Below are positions 33,943 to 44,222 of a stretch of 64,000 bases of DNA, in pieces; positions within the stretch are counted from its first letter, which is position 1; each line of letters begins with the position of its first letter. The notes under the pieces are model-generated. The model was not told the origin of the DNA and did no database searches. It was given only the letters and a program-made list of their open reading frames with translations. Source of the DNA: Citrus sinensis (taxonomy: Eukaryota > Streptophyta > Magnoliopsida > Sapindales > Rutaceae); the NCBI RefSeq assembly GCF_022201045.2, contig NC_068564.1:7998001-8062000 (forward strand), read 5' to 3'. Both the position numbers and the translations under genes were made by a program.

Positions 33943-35314
33943 GTAATAGCTAAAATGCAGATTATCTACAAGAGCAATTATGGTATAGTTGCTCATCTAC
34001 TGATACACAAGAGACAATTGATGTCATACATTGAAAAAGCATGATTTTGGGGTGATGCATTTTTACGAGTTGTTTAGCCACATAAACGATTGTCGATCTA
34101 TCATCTACAGTGGTATTATCAACGAAACAGTCCAGCGCAGCATGGAAACAATATTATTTGAAATAAATATAAGAAAGATTATTGATGACAACAAAAAGCC
34201 TTGAAGTTTTAGTACGTAAACGAGTAGACGTGAGACTAATTACGTAACAAATGTTTAAAATTCCAATATTTGCAACATAATAATCCATATACGTGTGTGT
34301 GTAGAAGTAATTAAGGAGCAAAATCCATTTAAATGCTATACGTGTGTGTAGAAGTAATTAAGTAGCAAAACTCATTATTCAAGCATTTAAATGTTTGCAC
34401 TTGTCAATGGACTAGTCTTTAATTTTTTTATTTTCTATTCGAGCAAAATCAATTGTTTGGTCTTTTAACAGTGGCCCATAAATTGTAAGTCTACCTAATT
34501 CTAATTTTTAATTTTATGATTAATCTTTTGTCTAGTTTTAAAATCTATAATTTTATCATGCATTCATGTTTGCTCTGTGTGTTGCAATATATGAATATTT
34601 TTGTTATTATTAAAAGATTTTAAAAGCAAATTAAGTAATAACCTAATCTTGTATATTGAAAAATATATTTTTTCTTATATTGATAATTAAACTATTAGAC
34701 ATTATTTTCAACTCATAAAATTCCATTGAGGAGTTTTTAACGAGAACAATCATAATAAGTAAATTTATTATCAATAATATTATAGTTAGTAAAGTTTTAT
34801 ATTGCTATCTAAATTTTTAGAAATGTATTATACTTTAAATAGGGTCTTAATTAGATGCATGCAGACACACTCTATAAGCACGATTGTGCATATGGCAAGC
34901 TCCCATTTGGAGCTTGTGGGGCCCACAACACCATTTTCCAAATGAGAACTTACCACACGCGTAGTCGCGCATTCTAGTCATGTTTGATTTTAAATGTGCC
35001 CCAGCTCGATCAAAATCCTGCCTGCGTCCCTGCTTGTCATTAGGCGTTTAAAATTAATATCCGGGCATTTTTTAGTTGGGTCCTTTCTTTTTTGGAAAGA
35101 ACATAAAATCCATTAAAATTTAAAAAATGTATCATTGATGCAATACCCAAAAAACAACTGAGTAATTATTAGTATTATTTGATTATATTGTTGTGATTAT
35201 TGATTTATTTTCTAATATGATTAATATTTTTTACGTCATTAGTATTTTTATTGTTATTCGTTACTAGTATTAATATTAATATTAATAATGTATTAGTGCC
35301 TGAACGTTTTGGGT
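33943..35314. other. MADS unit C distal flank, gene-free
   Basis: Resumes the unit D sequence (41000-41400: CATCTACTGATACACA, GAGACAATTGATGTCA, CATGGAAACAAT). 34860-34985 holds a short imperfect palindrome around GCAAGCTCCCATTTGGAGCTTG followed by TGGGGCCCACA, MITE-like and reminiscent of the GTGGGCCCCAC core at about 7910. Elsewhere AT-rich without a gene. Confidence 0.5.
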
Positions 35315-35536
35315 TGGGCCCAGGATTATTATTGGGCCAAGTTTTATTGGTTTTATGTGTAGTTTACCCAAGTCTGCCAGCAAAAAAGCTGATTATAATC
35401 GGTGAACGAAAACGAGAGCTGGCTCCTCCGCTCATATTGGTTGGCCATTTGAGATTGACGAGAGACGGGCAAAGATTTTTCTTCGCTTTTATCATTGTAG
35501 TACAAAAATTATTGGGTAATTATGAATGTGCTTAAG
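35315..35536 (+). other. promoter and short first exon of an unidentified gene (unit C copy, possibly broken)
   Basis: Two TGGGCC boxes (35315-35320 and 35333-35338; site II-like elements of many plant housekeeping promoters) precede a leader and ATGAATGTGCTTAAG at 35522-35536, immediately followed by a GT splice donor. The unit D copy has the same boxes, the same leader phrases and ATGCAGGCGCTTAAG followed by GT. Conservation of the ATG, the five-codon length and the donor is why I read it as a first exon. No downstream exon was found, so it may be a stranded fragment. Confidence 0.35.
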
Positions 35537-35538
35537 GT

Positions 35539-36589
35539 ACGCATTTCTATGACATTGAGGGCTAGTCAGTAAGTTTCAACTAGTTAAAAAAGGAGAAAGG
35601 TTATAGGAACTAGTTCCTTGAATAGAATGGAGCCTATAATTTTATATGTATATGATGATGTTGATGGGAGTTCAATTTTGATGTTAGGTTATGGTTGTTG
35701 GTTTATAAGGTTAAGCCTATTGTTGTAACTGCCGCGAAGTAAATAAATTAGACTTTGGACTAGGATCACGTACGACCAGCAAATACATTTGTGTGACACT
35801 TTGTCCATTTGCATAGTCAATGTATGAAAGACTTTTATTTAGTACTATTAGTACTAATGCTATAATAATATTTTTTAAAAATAATTGGTCAAGCTTTAAA
35901 TAGCTTTGATACATAAACTACTCATTCAAAATTTTTTTTTCTATTGCACTTTAGTGTCCACTCTTAATAAAGCAATATTTCATAAATTTAAGCTTGAGTT
36001 GGTTTCTTCACCAGAAACTTGTTATTGAGTGTTTATTTATTTATATCGTATGAACAGTATGCAAGACATTTTAGGGGATGTAATCAGTTTTAAATAATGT
36101 AAAGTTTATAATGTCGTGCTTTCTAATTTTTTGTAGTTAGTTTTAAGTGAACATTTCCTTTATCATTTTTAAGTATCTACTGTATTTGTAAAATTGATTG
36201 GTTTTGTTCGATAGATTTACTCGTGATGGCGGATGTTTTGTGTCTGTTAGATGTCGCTGGCTGTCATTACTGGTGATGTGTTGGATGTTGCTAGGTGCTG
36301 GTGATTTACTTTTAGCATATCAGTTTTATGGTTTCATGAGCTATTTATTTTGTGTAATGGATCATTAGTTTATGTACTTTTAGTATATTTTTTTACCACA
36401 TAGTATGTATCTTGGTCCTTTAATTTTTGGTTCTAGTGGATGTTGAATTTGATAGAACTATTTGTGTGAACAATGTAATAATTTGCCATTATTTTCATTC
36501 AATGGACATATATTTCTATTAAATTGCATTTTCAAATTTTCAAAATTTTTATTTCTTTTATTTTTTAATTTTTTCAAATAAACATTGAT
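35539..36589. other. gene-free AT-rich region
   Basis: Similarity to unit D stops just after the splice donor. No coding frame or recognised repeat apart from (GT)-poor, T-rich stretches. It may be the interior of the CACTA element ending at 36852. Confidence 0.4.
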
Positions 36590-36852
36590 ACTACGGTGTT
36601 AGTCTTTTGATGGTGCTATTGTAATAGATTTTTTTAAAAAATTCCATAGTATGATTATTCTTGTGAGTATGTTGTATTAGTATTTGTCTAATAGCATATT
36701 AATTGAATTCACTGACACCAAAATCACTAACACTAAATTATAGTGTTAGTATTTGTTGAATACAAATTTTTTGGTATTAAAGCTCAGTGTCAGTAAAAGA
36801 TATTACTGACACTATTTACACATCATTGAAGGTCATTTTCTTTCTACTAGTG
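36590..36852. mobile_element. CACTA-type transposon terminus
   Basis: Ends TTTCTTTCTACTAGTG, the inverse of a CACTAGTAGAAA terminal repeat, preceded by subterminal motifs in both orientations (GTGTTAGT, ACTGACACC, AACACTAAA, AGTGTCAGT, ACTGACACT). The following triplet is TTC. The other end was not located, so the size is unknown. It differs in terminal sequence from the CACTA end at 19959. Confidence 0.55.
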
Positions 36853-37789
36853 TTCGAAATTTTACATTTGATGGTATTGATTATAATTCCTTTCAGCCAC
36901 TACCCATCAGCGATAATATTATATTTACCTACAAATCAATAATTTACTAAAATTAAAAATATTTTGTAACAAACTATGATCCTATTGCCACTTGTTTTTT
37001 CTTGAAGTTTAAATATAGTTTGATTTCACCTCTAATTTTCCTTAATACTTCTAGAAGTTCTATGATTGAATTCTAAAATTGCAAGATTGTTTATTTTTTT
37101 TATTTTTTTGGTTAATTTAACTCACATTTAGTGGATTAATTCATTCTTAATTGATTATATTGGTAAAACACAATGAATTTTTAATTGAATAAAATGTATG
37201 TTCATTGGATTGTATATACACTCTAAATTATTAATTAATTATTAATTTATCTATTAATTAATATCTCTTTAAATTAATAGGTATTGTGCGGTTCCAAAAT
37301 TATTAATTTATAGAGGTTTTACTGTATCTCGCAAAAAATTCAAACTTGGGTGGCCAACTAAATAAAACTTCTTAAAAACTATTTGTTAAGGATTGTAAGG
37401 GCAATTGTTATCTTTACTTATTTATTAGGTAAAATTGGCTAGATATCGTCAGATTTTTTATAATTAATGTGGTTGTTCTCTGGTTTTTAAATACTTAGGT
37501 AAATTTGAACTCATTTACCTGTAACATGCTTGAATAAGCAATCTAGAGAGGCTTGAGTTTGTATATTTTTTAAAGAGCACAACTAAGTTTACATTTATGT
37601 ATGATACACCCATGCACACACTCAAGTGCATGGGTGTATTTTACGTGCTGTTCCCTATAAATGTCTTGACATTTTTCTTGAGCCTTGTCCAAGCCTTAAA
37701 TTAACATTACTAGGAGTAAAAATAAAAGAGAAAAATCTTTTTTTTTTTTTTTTGGGTTTTATTGAACAGAGAGTAATTGGCATTGAGCC
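36853..37789. other. gene-free, ending in the shared left flank of MADS unit D
   Basis: From about 37495 it parallels 4850-5105 in unit A. It includes CCTATAAATG near 37660 and a CACCCATGCACACACTCAAGTGCATGGGTG inverted repeat at about 37606-37636. A T15 tract lies near 37738-37753. Nothing else recognised. Confidence 0.5.
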
Positions 37790-38022
37790 TTAGCAAGGGG
37801 GTGACTGTTATCATTTGGTGGCTGGGTCAATCCCAGGATGCGGTTTACAACAGCTTCAATGGAGGGGTGACCAAAGGAGTAAGGCTTACCAGATAGTGAG
37901 GACACCACAATGCCAATCTCAGTGCTAGTTAGAGTGACAAGCTCACTGGCCTTCTTGTAGATCCCGGATCTACGTTTAGAGAGTGTGATCATTCTATCAT
38001 CCTTATTTTCAATCTTCTTCAT
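37790..38022 (-). pseudogene. MADS-box relic, left arm of inverted pair (unit D)
   Basis: A minus-strand open stretch encoding [39 protein letters not shown] and GKPYSFGHPSIEAVVNRI, i.e. a MADS domain plus the M-alpha signature. It lacks the KKTRGRQ start and the C-terminal region. It is the better preserved of the two left arms. Confidence 0.75.
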
Positions 38023-38045
38023 CTTAATTAATCTCTAGCTTCTTC

Positions 38046-38430
38046 AAGAGATTGAGATGAGGAGGATTGAAAATGAGGTGACAAGATGATTAACATTCGC
38101 CAAACAGAGATCCGAAATCGACAAGAAGGCAAGTGAGCTTGTTACTCTCACTGGCACTGAGATTGGATTGTGGTGATCTCACTAGCAGGCCTTTCTCAGT
38201 TGGTCATCCTCCATTGAAGCTGTTGCAAACGGTTTCCTGGGTTGAAGCAGCAATCAAATGACAACCCTCGTCCACTTATTGGGTCTTACCGCCAGCTGAG
38301 AAAAATAATCAATCTCGAGAACAAAAGAGGCAACTTCAGGTGGCGTTTTCGGATGAAGAATTCACAAGGGGCCTTAAAAGTTTGCGAGAGAGCTCTTGAT
38401 TTGGGGTTGTGCATCAAATCTTAAGAAAGG
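38046..38430 (+). pseudogene. MADS-box relic, right arm of inverted pair (unit D)
   Basis: The plus-strand mirror of the preceding arm (GATTGAGATGAGGAGGATTG, GCAAGTGAGCTTGTTACTC, CATTGAAGCTGTTGCAAAC), with frameshifts and stops. The two arms face each other across a spacer of about 25 bp and would pair over some 200 bp with mismatches. Confidence 0.75.
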
Positions 38431-38908
38431 CCTCGAATTATTGACTTGAAACTTGATGTAACATTTGATTTTATGTCGGAAATGAAGAGCTCTCAATCTG
38501 ATCGAAGAACAAATACGTGAAAATGCATAAATTTGAATGATACATTTATTTTCCATTTCTTAGTATTGATTATAAACGTTACTTTGTTTTTTTTTTCACA
38601 TATATATAATATATCCTTTAAACCGTTAAATACTTGTTTATTTATTTATTTTTTAGAAGCATCAACTATTAATTTGTCGAGGTTAAATACTTATTTATTT
38701 ATTTATTGATTTAGCTTTTAAAAAACATCAACTATTAATTAATAAATTTTTTATAGTCCCAATACAAGTAATTTATCAAGGTTTTATTGTACGTAATAAT
38801 TTTTGCGGTTCTGACTTGGGATAAAGGGCGAAATTTATAATTTTGATAAATTAAGAAGATAATAATTTCTTTTTTGAAAACACTTATACAAACCTAGGTT
38901 GTTACCTC
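38431..38908. other. MADS unit D internal flank
   Basis: Shared with 11150-11440 and 29668-30000 (ATTTATTTATTTATT tracts, TTTTTGCGGTTCTGACTTGGG). Ends with GTTACCTC, the target duplication of the hAT element. Confidence 0.6.
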
Positions 38909-39441
38909 CAGAGGCGGATGCAACACATGACTAGTGGGGGCTCAAGCCCCCACTGGTAAAAAAAAAATTTTAAAATAAAAGAAAAAAATATTTTAATTTT
39001 CTAATTAGCCCCATTAAATTTATTAAAATAGTTATTATAAAATATAAACCCCATAAAATTTAAACTTTGACTTTTAAGAAATATAAAAATATATATTTTA
39101 ATTAAAAATAATGATAGCCTACTACTCAAAATATTTTCTATTCTAAGAAATATGATTAATTTTTCCGATTTATATAATAATAGTAGAGCAAACATTTTCA
39201 GTAATAAAACTCATAAAAAATTATCTTTAGAATCGGATGGGATAAGTGATAGTTTGGTTGTTTATATAAGAAACAATAAATTTATTAATATTAATAATGA
39301 GTCTATTGCATAATATTTTTAAAATATAAAAATACGTAGAGATTAATTATAAATATTTTACATATTCAAAATTTTAATTTTTTATATTTTATTATTATCT
39401 AATTTAGCCCCCGATAAATTATTTTTCTAGATCCGCCATTG
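38909..39441. mobile_element. non-autonomous hAT element, 533 bp, with 8-bp target duplication
   Basis: Terminal repeats CAGAGGCGGATGC at the left and, inverted, CAATGGCGGATCT at the right, flanked by perfect GTTACCTC at 38901-38908 and 39442-39449. Near the left end GGGGGCTCAAGCCCCC forms a hairpin. Inside, 39180-39310 keeps a broken hAT C-terminal phrase (VIKLIKNYL, NRMG, then VVYIRNN in another frame), tying it to hAT. Unit C at about 30008 (AAGTTATTACCTTACCATA) has no insertion. Confidence 0.88.
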
Positions 39442-39675
39442 GTTACCTCATCATATTTTCTTTATAATTAGGGAGGTGAAGGATTTATGTATTTACTCTA
39501 AGTTGTTACCATTCCATATTTTTTTTATAAAATTGTTAATGAATTAAATTCTTCAAGAGTTTATGGTAAGTCATTCAGTAGCTTTATACACCTGTATTAA
39601 ATATGGTAAGACCTAGTTACTTAAAACAAATAAATTCTTTACCTTAAACTAATTAATTTTACGCGTCTTTCCTCT

Positions 39676-39680
39676 TATAA
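39676..39680 (+). promoter_or_regulatory. TATA box of MADS gene 2
   Basis: TATAA in CCTCTTATAAATTC, 89 bp before the ATG at 39765, at the same distance as the box of the gene at 6032. It is absent in the pseudogene at 30168. Confidence 0.65.
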
Positions 39681-39764
39681 ATTCATCATAAAACGATCAT
39701 ATCAAAGCCCAAAAAAATCATTGTTCATAGAAAAAGAAATAAGCCCATCACATTGATTTTCCAA

Positions 39765-40328
39765 ATGGCAGCCAAGAAAACCAGAGGGAGACAAAAGATT
39801 GAAATGAAAAAGATAGAGAATGAGAACGATAGAATGATAGGATTCTCAAAACGTAGATCAGGTATCTACAAGAAGGCCAGTGAGCTTGTCACTCTCACTG
39901 GAGCTGAGATTGGAATTGTGGTGTTCTCACCATCTGCGAAGCCTTTCTCATTCGGGCATCCCTCCCTAGAAGCCGTTGCGAACCGCTTCCTGGGGTTGAA
40001 CCAGGAGCATCCGAATGACAACACTCATTTGCTGGTTGAGGCTCACCGCCGGGTGAGAATTAGTGAGCTGAATCAGCAGCATAATGAGCTGCTGCGCCAG
40101 CTGGATGAGGAAAATGCACGGGAGAAGATCTTGAAGCAGAATAGGAAGGGGAAAGAGACTCAACCACATTGGTGGGAAACCCCAGTTAATGAGATCAATC
40201 ATCAGGAGCTTCTTCAAATGGATGCAGCAGTTGATGATCTGCACAAGACTTTTCTTGCCAAACTAAATGAAAAGACTGCTGCCGCCTCTTCCTCCATGGC
40301 ACCTCCTATGTATTTTCATCATAAATAA
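39765..40328 (+). CDS. type I (M-alpha) MADS-box protein, AGL62-like, 187 aa
   Basis: Starts at ATG 39765 ([19 protein letters not shown]); the frame continues four codons upstream only from a TTG. MADS domain residues 1-60 ([28 protein letters not shown]), then [17 protein letters not shown]. Asn-Asp replaces the usual Asp-Asp in ENENDR, Gly replaces Thr before FSKRR, and AKPF replaces GKPF: small departures from its paralogues in otherwise conserved positions. A coiled-coil-like ISELNQQHNELLRQLDEEN region follows, and it ends in MAPPMYFHHK. Intronless. Expected role as for AGL62 relatives: a nuclear factor, often a partner of other type I MADS proteins in seed or gametophyte; not shown here. 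The best preserved MADS gene in the window. Confidence 0.9.
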   Translation: MAAKKTRGRQKIEMKKIENENDRMIGFSKRRSGIYKKASELVTLTGAEIGIVVFSPSAKPFSFGHPSLEAVANRFLGLNQEHPNDNTHLLVEAHRRVRISELNQQHNELLRQLDEENAREKILKQNRKGKETQPHWWETPVNEINHQELLQMDAAVDDLHKTFLAKLNEKTAAASSSMAPPMYFHHK

Positions 40329-41667
40329 TATATCTGACTATCCTTTACATTTGGCATTTGTCTACAGAAAATCCGATGAAGCTACGCCTCCAAATGATTA
40401 ACTTGAAAATGCTAAAAAGCTACCGACCGTAAATGCCTAGGATACAATTTCAGAATGCAACTTATTTTATTCCCAAAACTTGTAATTTGGTGAGCATCTT
40501 TAGCAGCAATACTCAAACTAATCTGTTAATACATTCAAGTAATGAACAGCTTTACTGTTGATGAACCAGATTTAAGTCATATATAAACCCCGCTATGCAA
40601 TTACATCTTCAAACTTGCTATTGAAACCATGATCATGATAACAAGTGGATAAATATACTCCCGAAAACAAGTGAATCGTTCTAAATATATTTCAAATTCC
40701 TCCTTTTGCAATTTGATGGAGAACGAAGGTCAGGGATTTAGTGGGCAATCAAAAAGATACTTACATGTATAAGGTTTGGATGGAAATGAAAATCATTACC
40801 CAGAAAATATTAACATCTGCCCCAAAGAATTTTTACTCAAACTCGGGTAATCGGGTATAAAGTGAATTCATGGCCAACTGATACAAAGGAAATAATAAAT
40901 CTTTTCAGCTTAAAATCTTAACACAAAATTCACAACCATTCATGTAAGTTAGAACTACATATTAATAATTTAATCTAGTAATAGTTAAAATGGAGATTAT
41001 CTGAAGTAGTTATTCATCTACTGATACACAGAGACAATTGATGTCAAGCATTGAAAATACATAATTTTGGAGTGATGCATTTTTCCGAGTTGTTTAGTCG
41101 TTAACAATTGTCGATCTATCATCTGCAGTGGTATTATCAACTAAACAGTCAAGCACAACATGGAAATAATTTTTTTGAAACAAATTTAAGAAGATTGATT
41201 GATGACAACAAAAAACCTTGAAGTTAGTGCAGGAGTAGGTGTGAGACTAATTAGGTAACAAATTTAAAAAATTCTAATATTGGTAATATTATAATCCATA
41301 TATATATATATATATATATAGAAATAATGAAGAAGCAAATCCATTGTTCAAGCATTTTAATGTTTACACTTGTCATTGGGTGTTTAAAATTAAAATCCGA
41401 GAATTTTTAGTAGGGTGCTTTTTTTTTGGGGGGGGGGGGGGGGGAAGAACTTGAAATCGATAAAAATATAAAAAATGTGACATTTATGTAATGCCCAAAA
41501 AACAATTGAGTTATTATCAGTACTATTTTAATTATATTGCTGCCATTATTGATTTATTCTCTTATTTTATTGTTATTTTTTAATTACATCATTATTATTG
41601 TTATTTGTTACTACTATTAATGTTGGTATCAGTATTAATAATGTATTAATGCTTGGACTTTTTGGTT
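40329..41667. other. MADS unit D downstream flank, gene-free
   Basis: Parallels 30697-31392 plus 33943-35310 without the solo LTR. It contains a (TA)n tract at 41299-41321 and a T-run followed by G17 at 41428-41444. No gene. Confidence 0.6.
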
Positions 41668-41885
41668 TGGGCCTAGGATTGTGTTGGGCCACATATTATT
41701 TGTCTTATATGCAGTTTGCCCAAGCCCGCTAGCAAAATAGCCAATTATATATAGTGAAATAAAATGAAAGCTAGCTCCTCCTCCGCTCATATGGGTCGGC
41801 CACTTGAGATTGAAGAGATAAAGATTTTTCTTAGCTTTTATCACTGAAGCGCAAAAATTATTGGGCAATTATGCAGGCGCTTAAG
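41668..41885 (+). other. promoter and short first exon of an unidentified gene (unit D copy)
   Basis: TGGGCC boxes at 41668-41673 and 41685-41690, a leader with CTCCTCCTCCGCTCATATGG, and ATGCAGGCGCTTAAG at 41871-41885 followed by a GT donor. Matches the unit C block at 35315-35536. Directly after the donor, a transposon-like sequence (TAGGGGTGGGCATAAACCC) begins, so an intact downstream gene is unlikely here. Product unknown. Confidence 0.35.
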
Positions 41886-41887
41886 GT

Positions 41888-42590
41888 GACTTAGGGGTGG
41901 GCATAAACCCACAACTCATGGGTTTATCCAAATTCAAACCAAATTAAATGGTTTGGGTTGGATAAATCATGAAAATGGGTTAGATATTATTTTTATATAG
42001 AAAACTATTTTATTATGGGTTGGGTATGGTTTACCCATAGGTCATGAACAAAACCCCAACACTCAAATTTTTCAAATGAAAACAAAATAAATGAACACAA
42101 ATAGGTAAAATATTTTATTATTTATCTTATAATAAATTTTTATTTGTCATTCAAGTTTTCTTATAATAATTTTTTTTATATATTTATTATAAGAAAATTT
42201 TCACAAAATAAATAAGTATAAAAAATTTTTATTATTAATTTTTTTGTTCATATCAAAACATATATTTCTTATTTTTAATGCTTTATTTTTTATTTAGTTT
42301 CTATTCATATGATTTATTTAATTTATAATAAATATAAATAAAAGAGTAGTTGAAAATAAGGGTAATATTGTAAACTTATACTATTAGGGGAGTTTTTGGC
42401 CATTATAAAAACAGAAGGGGGAAAAATGATATATGTTGATTACTGTAGGGAGGAAAGTGACAATCTTCCTAAAATTAAGCATATAAGTAGACAACATAAA
42501 ACAAAACTACCAAAACGATAAATAAAATCAAATATTGCATAATTAAATAAATAACAAGTGGTTATTTGGGATTTTAAAATTTAACTAGCC
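41888..42590. other. transposon-like remnant and AT-rich DNA
   Basis: Begins AGGGGTGGGCATAAACCCA and holds several GGGTTGG / CCCAAC-type phrases in both orientations up to about 42062, a style seen in plant non-autonomous DNA elements. The rest is AT-rich with no gene. Confidence 0.35.
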
Positions 42591-43154
42591 AACTCAAGAG
42601 GGGGGGTGAATTGGGATTTTAAAATTTAAGCTAAGCAAATCACACAATAATTTAATCTATTGCCTTAATCAAATTGAAAACAATAAATTCAATCATGCAC
42701 AATATTAAAAGAGTAAGGGAAGAGAAAACGAACACAATGATTTTTACGTGGTTCGGCAATCCCCGCCTACGTCCACGCCTCCAAGCTCACCGGGCTTGAG
42801 GATTTCACTAAGCTAGCCTCCCAAGGCTTCAAACGCTTACAATTGACTTCCAATCTCTTAACCCAAGTGTTTATCCCCAATCTCTTAACCCAAGTGTATC
42901 CCAACACTTACAATCTTTTAACTTGATTTTATAAAAAAGATTACAAATGAATCTCTCTCACACAATGTATTTGATCACAAGTGAAAGCTCAATGTGTGAA
43001 TGAATGAGATGAATACAAAGATGTAAAGCTCAATGAAAGTTGTATTCTCAATATTTTGCTCAATGATGATCGTTGGAATTCTTCTTGTTTGAATTGGATT
43101 GAACTTATTTATAGTTGGAGCTGAAAAACTAGCCATTATAGACTGACTGCTCGA

Positions 43155-43490
43155 AAACGGTTCGCCGTTAGCTATTAACGGTTAACCGTTTAGGCCGGTC
43201 AAAGTTACCGTTGGGTCAATTTTCAAATAAACGGTTAGCCGTTTAGGCTTACCCTTTCGCCGTTAACTTCCAGAGACCTGCAAAACAAATTTGGTTTAAT
43301 CGTTCTTACTAAACGGTTCAAGGTTAGCAATCTGAAAATAATCGGTTAACCGTTTTCAGTAAACGGTTCACCGTTAATTTCCAGAATCATCATTTTAGCA
43401 ATACTTTGCAGAACATGCTTTCTGGAAATTATCGGTTAGCCCTTTTTAAATAAACGGTTAGCTGTTTTTAAATAAACGGTTAGCCGTTTG
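43155..43490. repeat. cluster of CGGTTAACCG-type imperfect palindromes
   Basis: About seven AACGG and eight CCGTT half-sites, often fused as AACGGTTAACCGTTT or AACGGTTAGCCGTTT, within about 340 bp. AACGG / CNGTTR is a MYB-binding core, so this may be a MYB-responsive part of the LTR; that is inference. Confidence 0.6.
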
Positions 43491-43768
43491 CTATAGTGAT
43501 TGCTACAGTGAAAGAATTTTTTGAAATTATAGTTTGACCTTAAAACTTTACAAAATTGTAGTATGACCCAAAACGTTATGAAACATTGCACATAGGTCCA
43601 ATTTCAGAATTTTTAAGTAATGCTTTGTTAATCCCAAAACTTTCTGAAATTATGGTATAGCCCAAAATGCTATGACACTTTTCAAATAAGTCCTTCTCTA
43701 AAATTTCAAGCAATACTTGTTTATTTCAAAGTTTTCAAAATTCTTTCAATTAAACCATAAACTTTGAA

Positions 43769-43934
43769 AAACAATCAATTTCATAAAATCATTTTTCCAT
43801 TAAATATGAAACATTTATAATGTGAAAATAATGATTTATTTAAAAAGAATAAAAACAATCAATTTCATAAAATCATTTTTCCATTAAATATAAAACATTT
43901 ATAATGTGAAAATAATGATTTATTTAAAAAGAAT
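43769..43934. repeat. 84-bp direct repeat, two copies
   Basis: AACAATCAATTTCATAAAAT starts at 43769/43770 and again 84 bp later, with near identity through TTTATTTAAAAAGAAT. Confidence 0.8.
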
Positions 43935-43938
43935 ATTA

Positions 43939-44222
43939 AATAATTTGAGCTTAAAAGATTAATCATTCTTAAACTTGTTTGTTATCATCAAAATCAATAT
44001 TATGGAAACATATATGTTAACAATCTCCCCCTTTTTGATGATGACAAACATTTCATGTATTTAAAGAATGATTCCACAAAAATAATTTGAGCTTAAAAGA
44101 TTTATGATTCTTAATCTTGTTATTTATCATCAAAATCAACATTATGAAAACATATATGTTAACAATCTCCCCCTTTTTGATGATGACAAACATTTCATGT
44201 ATTTAAAGAATGATTTCACAAA
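43939..44222. repeat. 142-bp direct repeat, two copies, spanning the LTR/polypurine junction
   Basis: AATTTGAGCTTAAAAGATT through CATTTCATGTATTTAAAGAA occurs twice with a few differences. Each copy carries the polypurine tract and the LTR start. Confidence 0.8.

Larger units (their letters stand above)
42591..44164 (-). mobile_element. copia 3' LTR region, with duplicated LTR/polypurine junction
   Basis: On the minus strand AAAAAGGGGGAGATTG is a copia-type polypurine tract, immediately followed by TGTTAACATATATG, the LTR start. This junction occurs twice, with LTR starts at 44022 and 44164 (period 142). The LTR extends left through a palindrome-rich block and a CTCAAGAGGGGGGGTGAATTG phrase near 42593, familiar from plant copia LTRs. 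The left end was not fixed. The coding relic at 45522-46942 has the same orientation and probably belongs to it. Confidence 0.6.

Noticed and set aside
35251..35535. 94-codon plus-strand frame ending near the splice donor
   Set aside because: Starts at a non-ATG codon and its counterpart in unit D is not open; a promoter/first-exon reading fits both copies better.
39753..39764. Four-codon extension of MADS gene 2
   Set aside because: Starts at TTG; the ATG at 39765 gives the conserved MAAKKTRGRQ.
43939..44222. Two direct repeats as a CRISPR-like array
   Set aside because: Only two long units, no spacers, in a plant LTR context.
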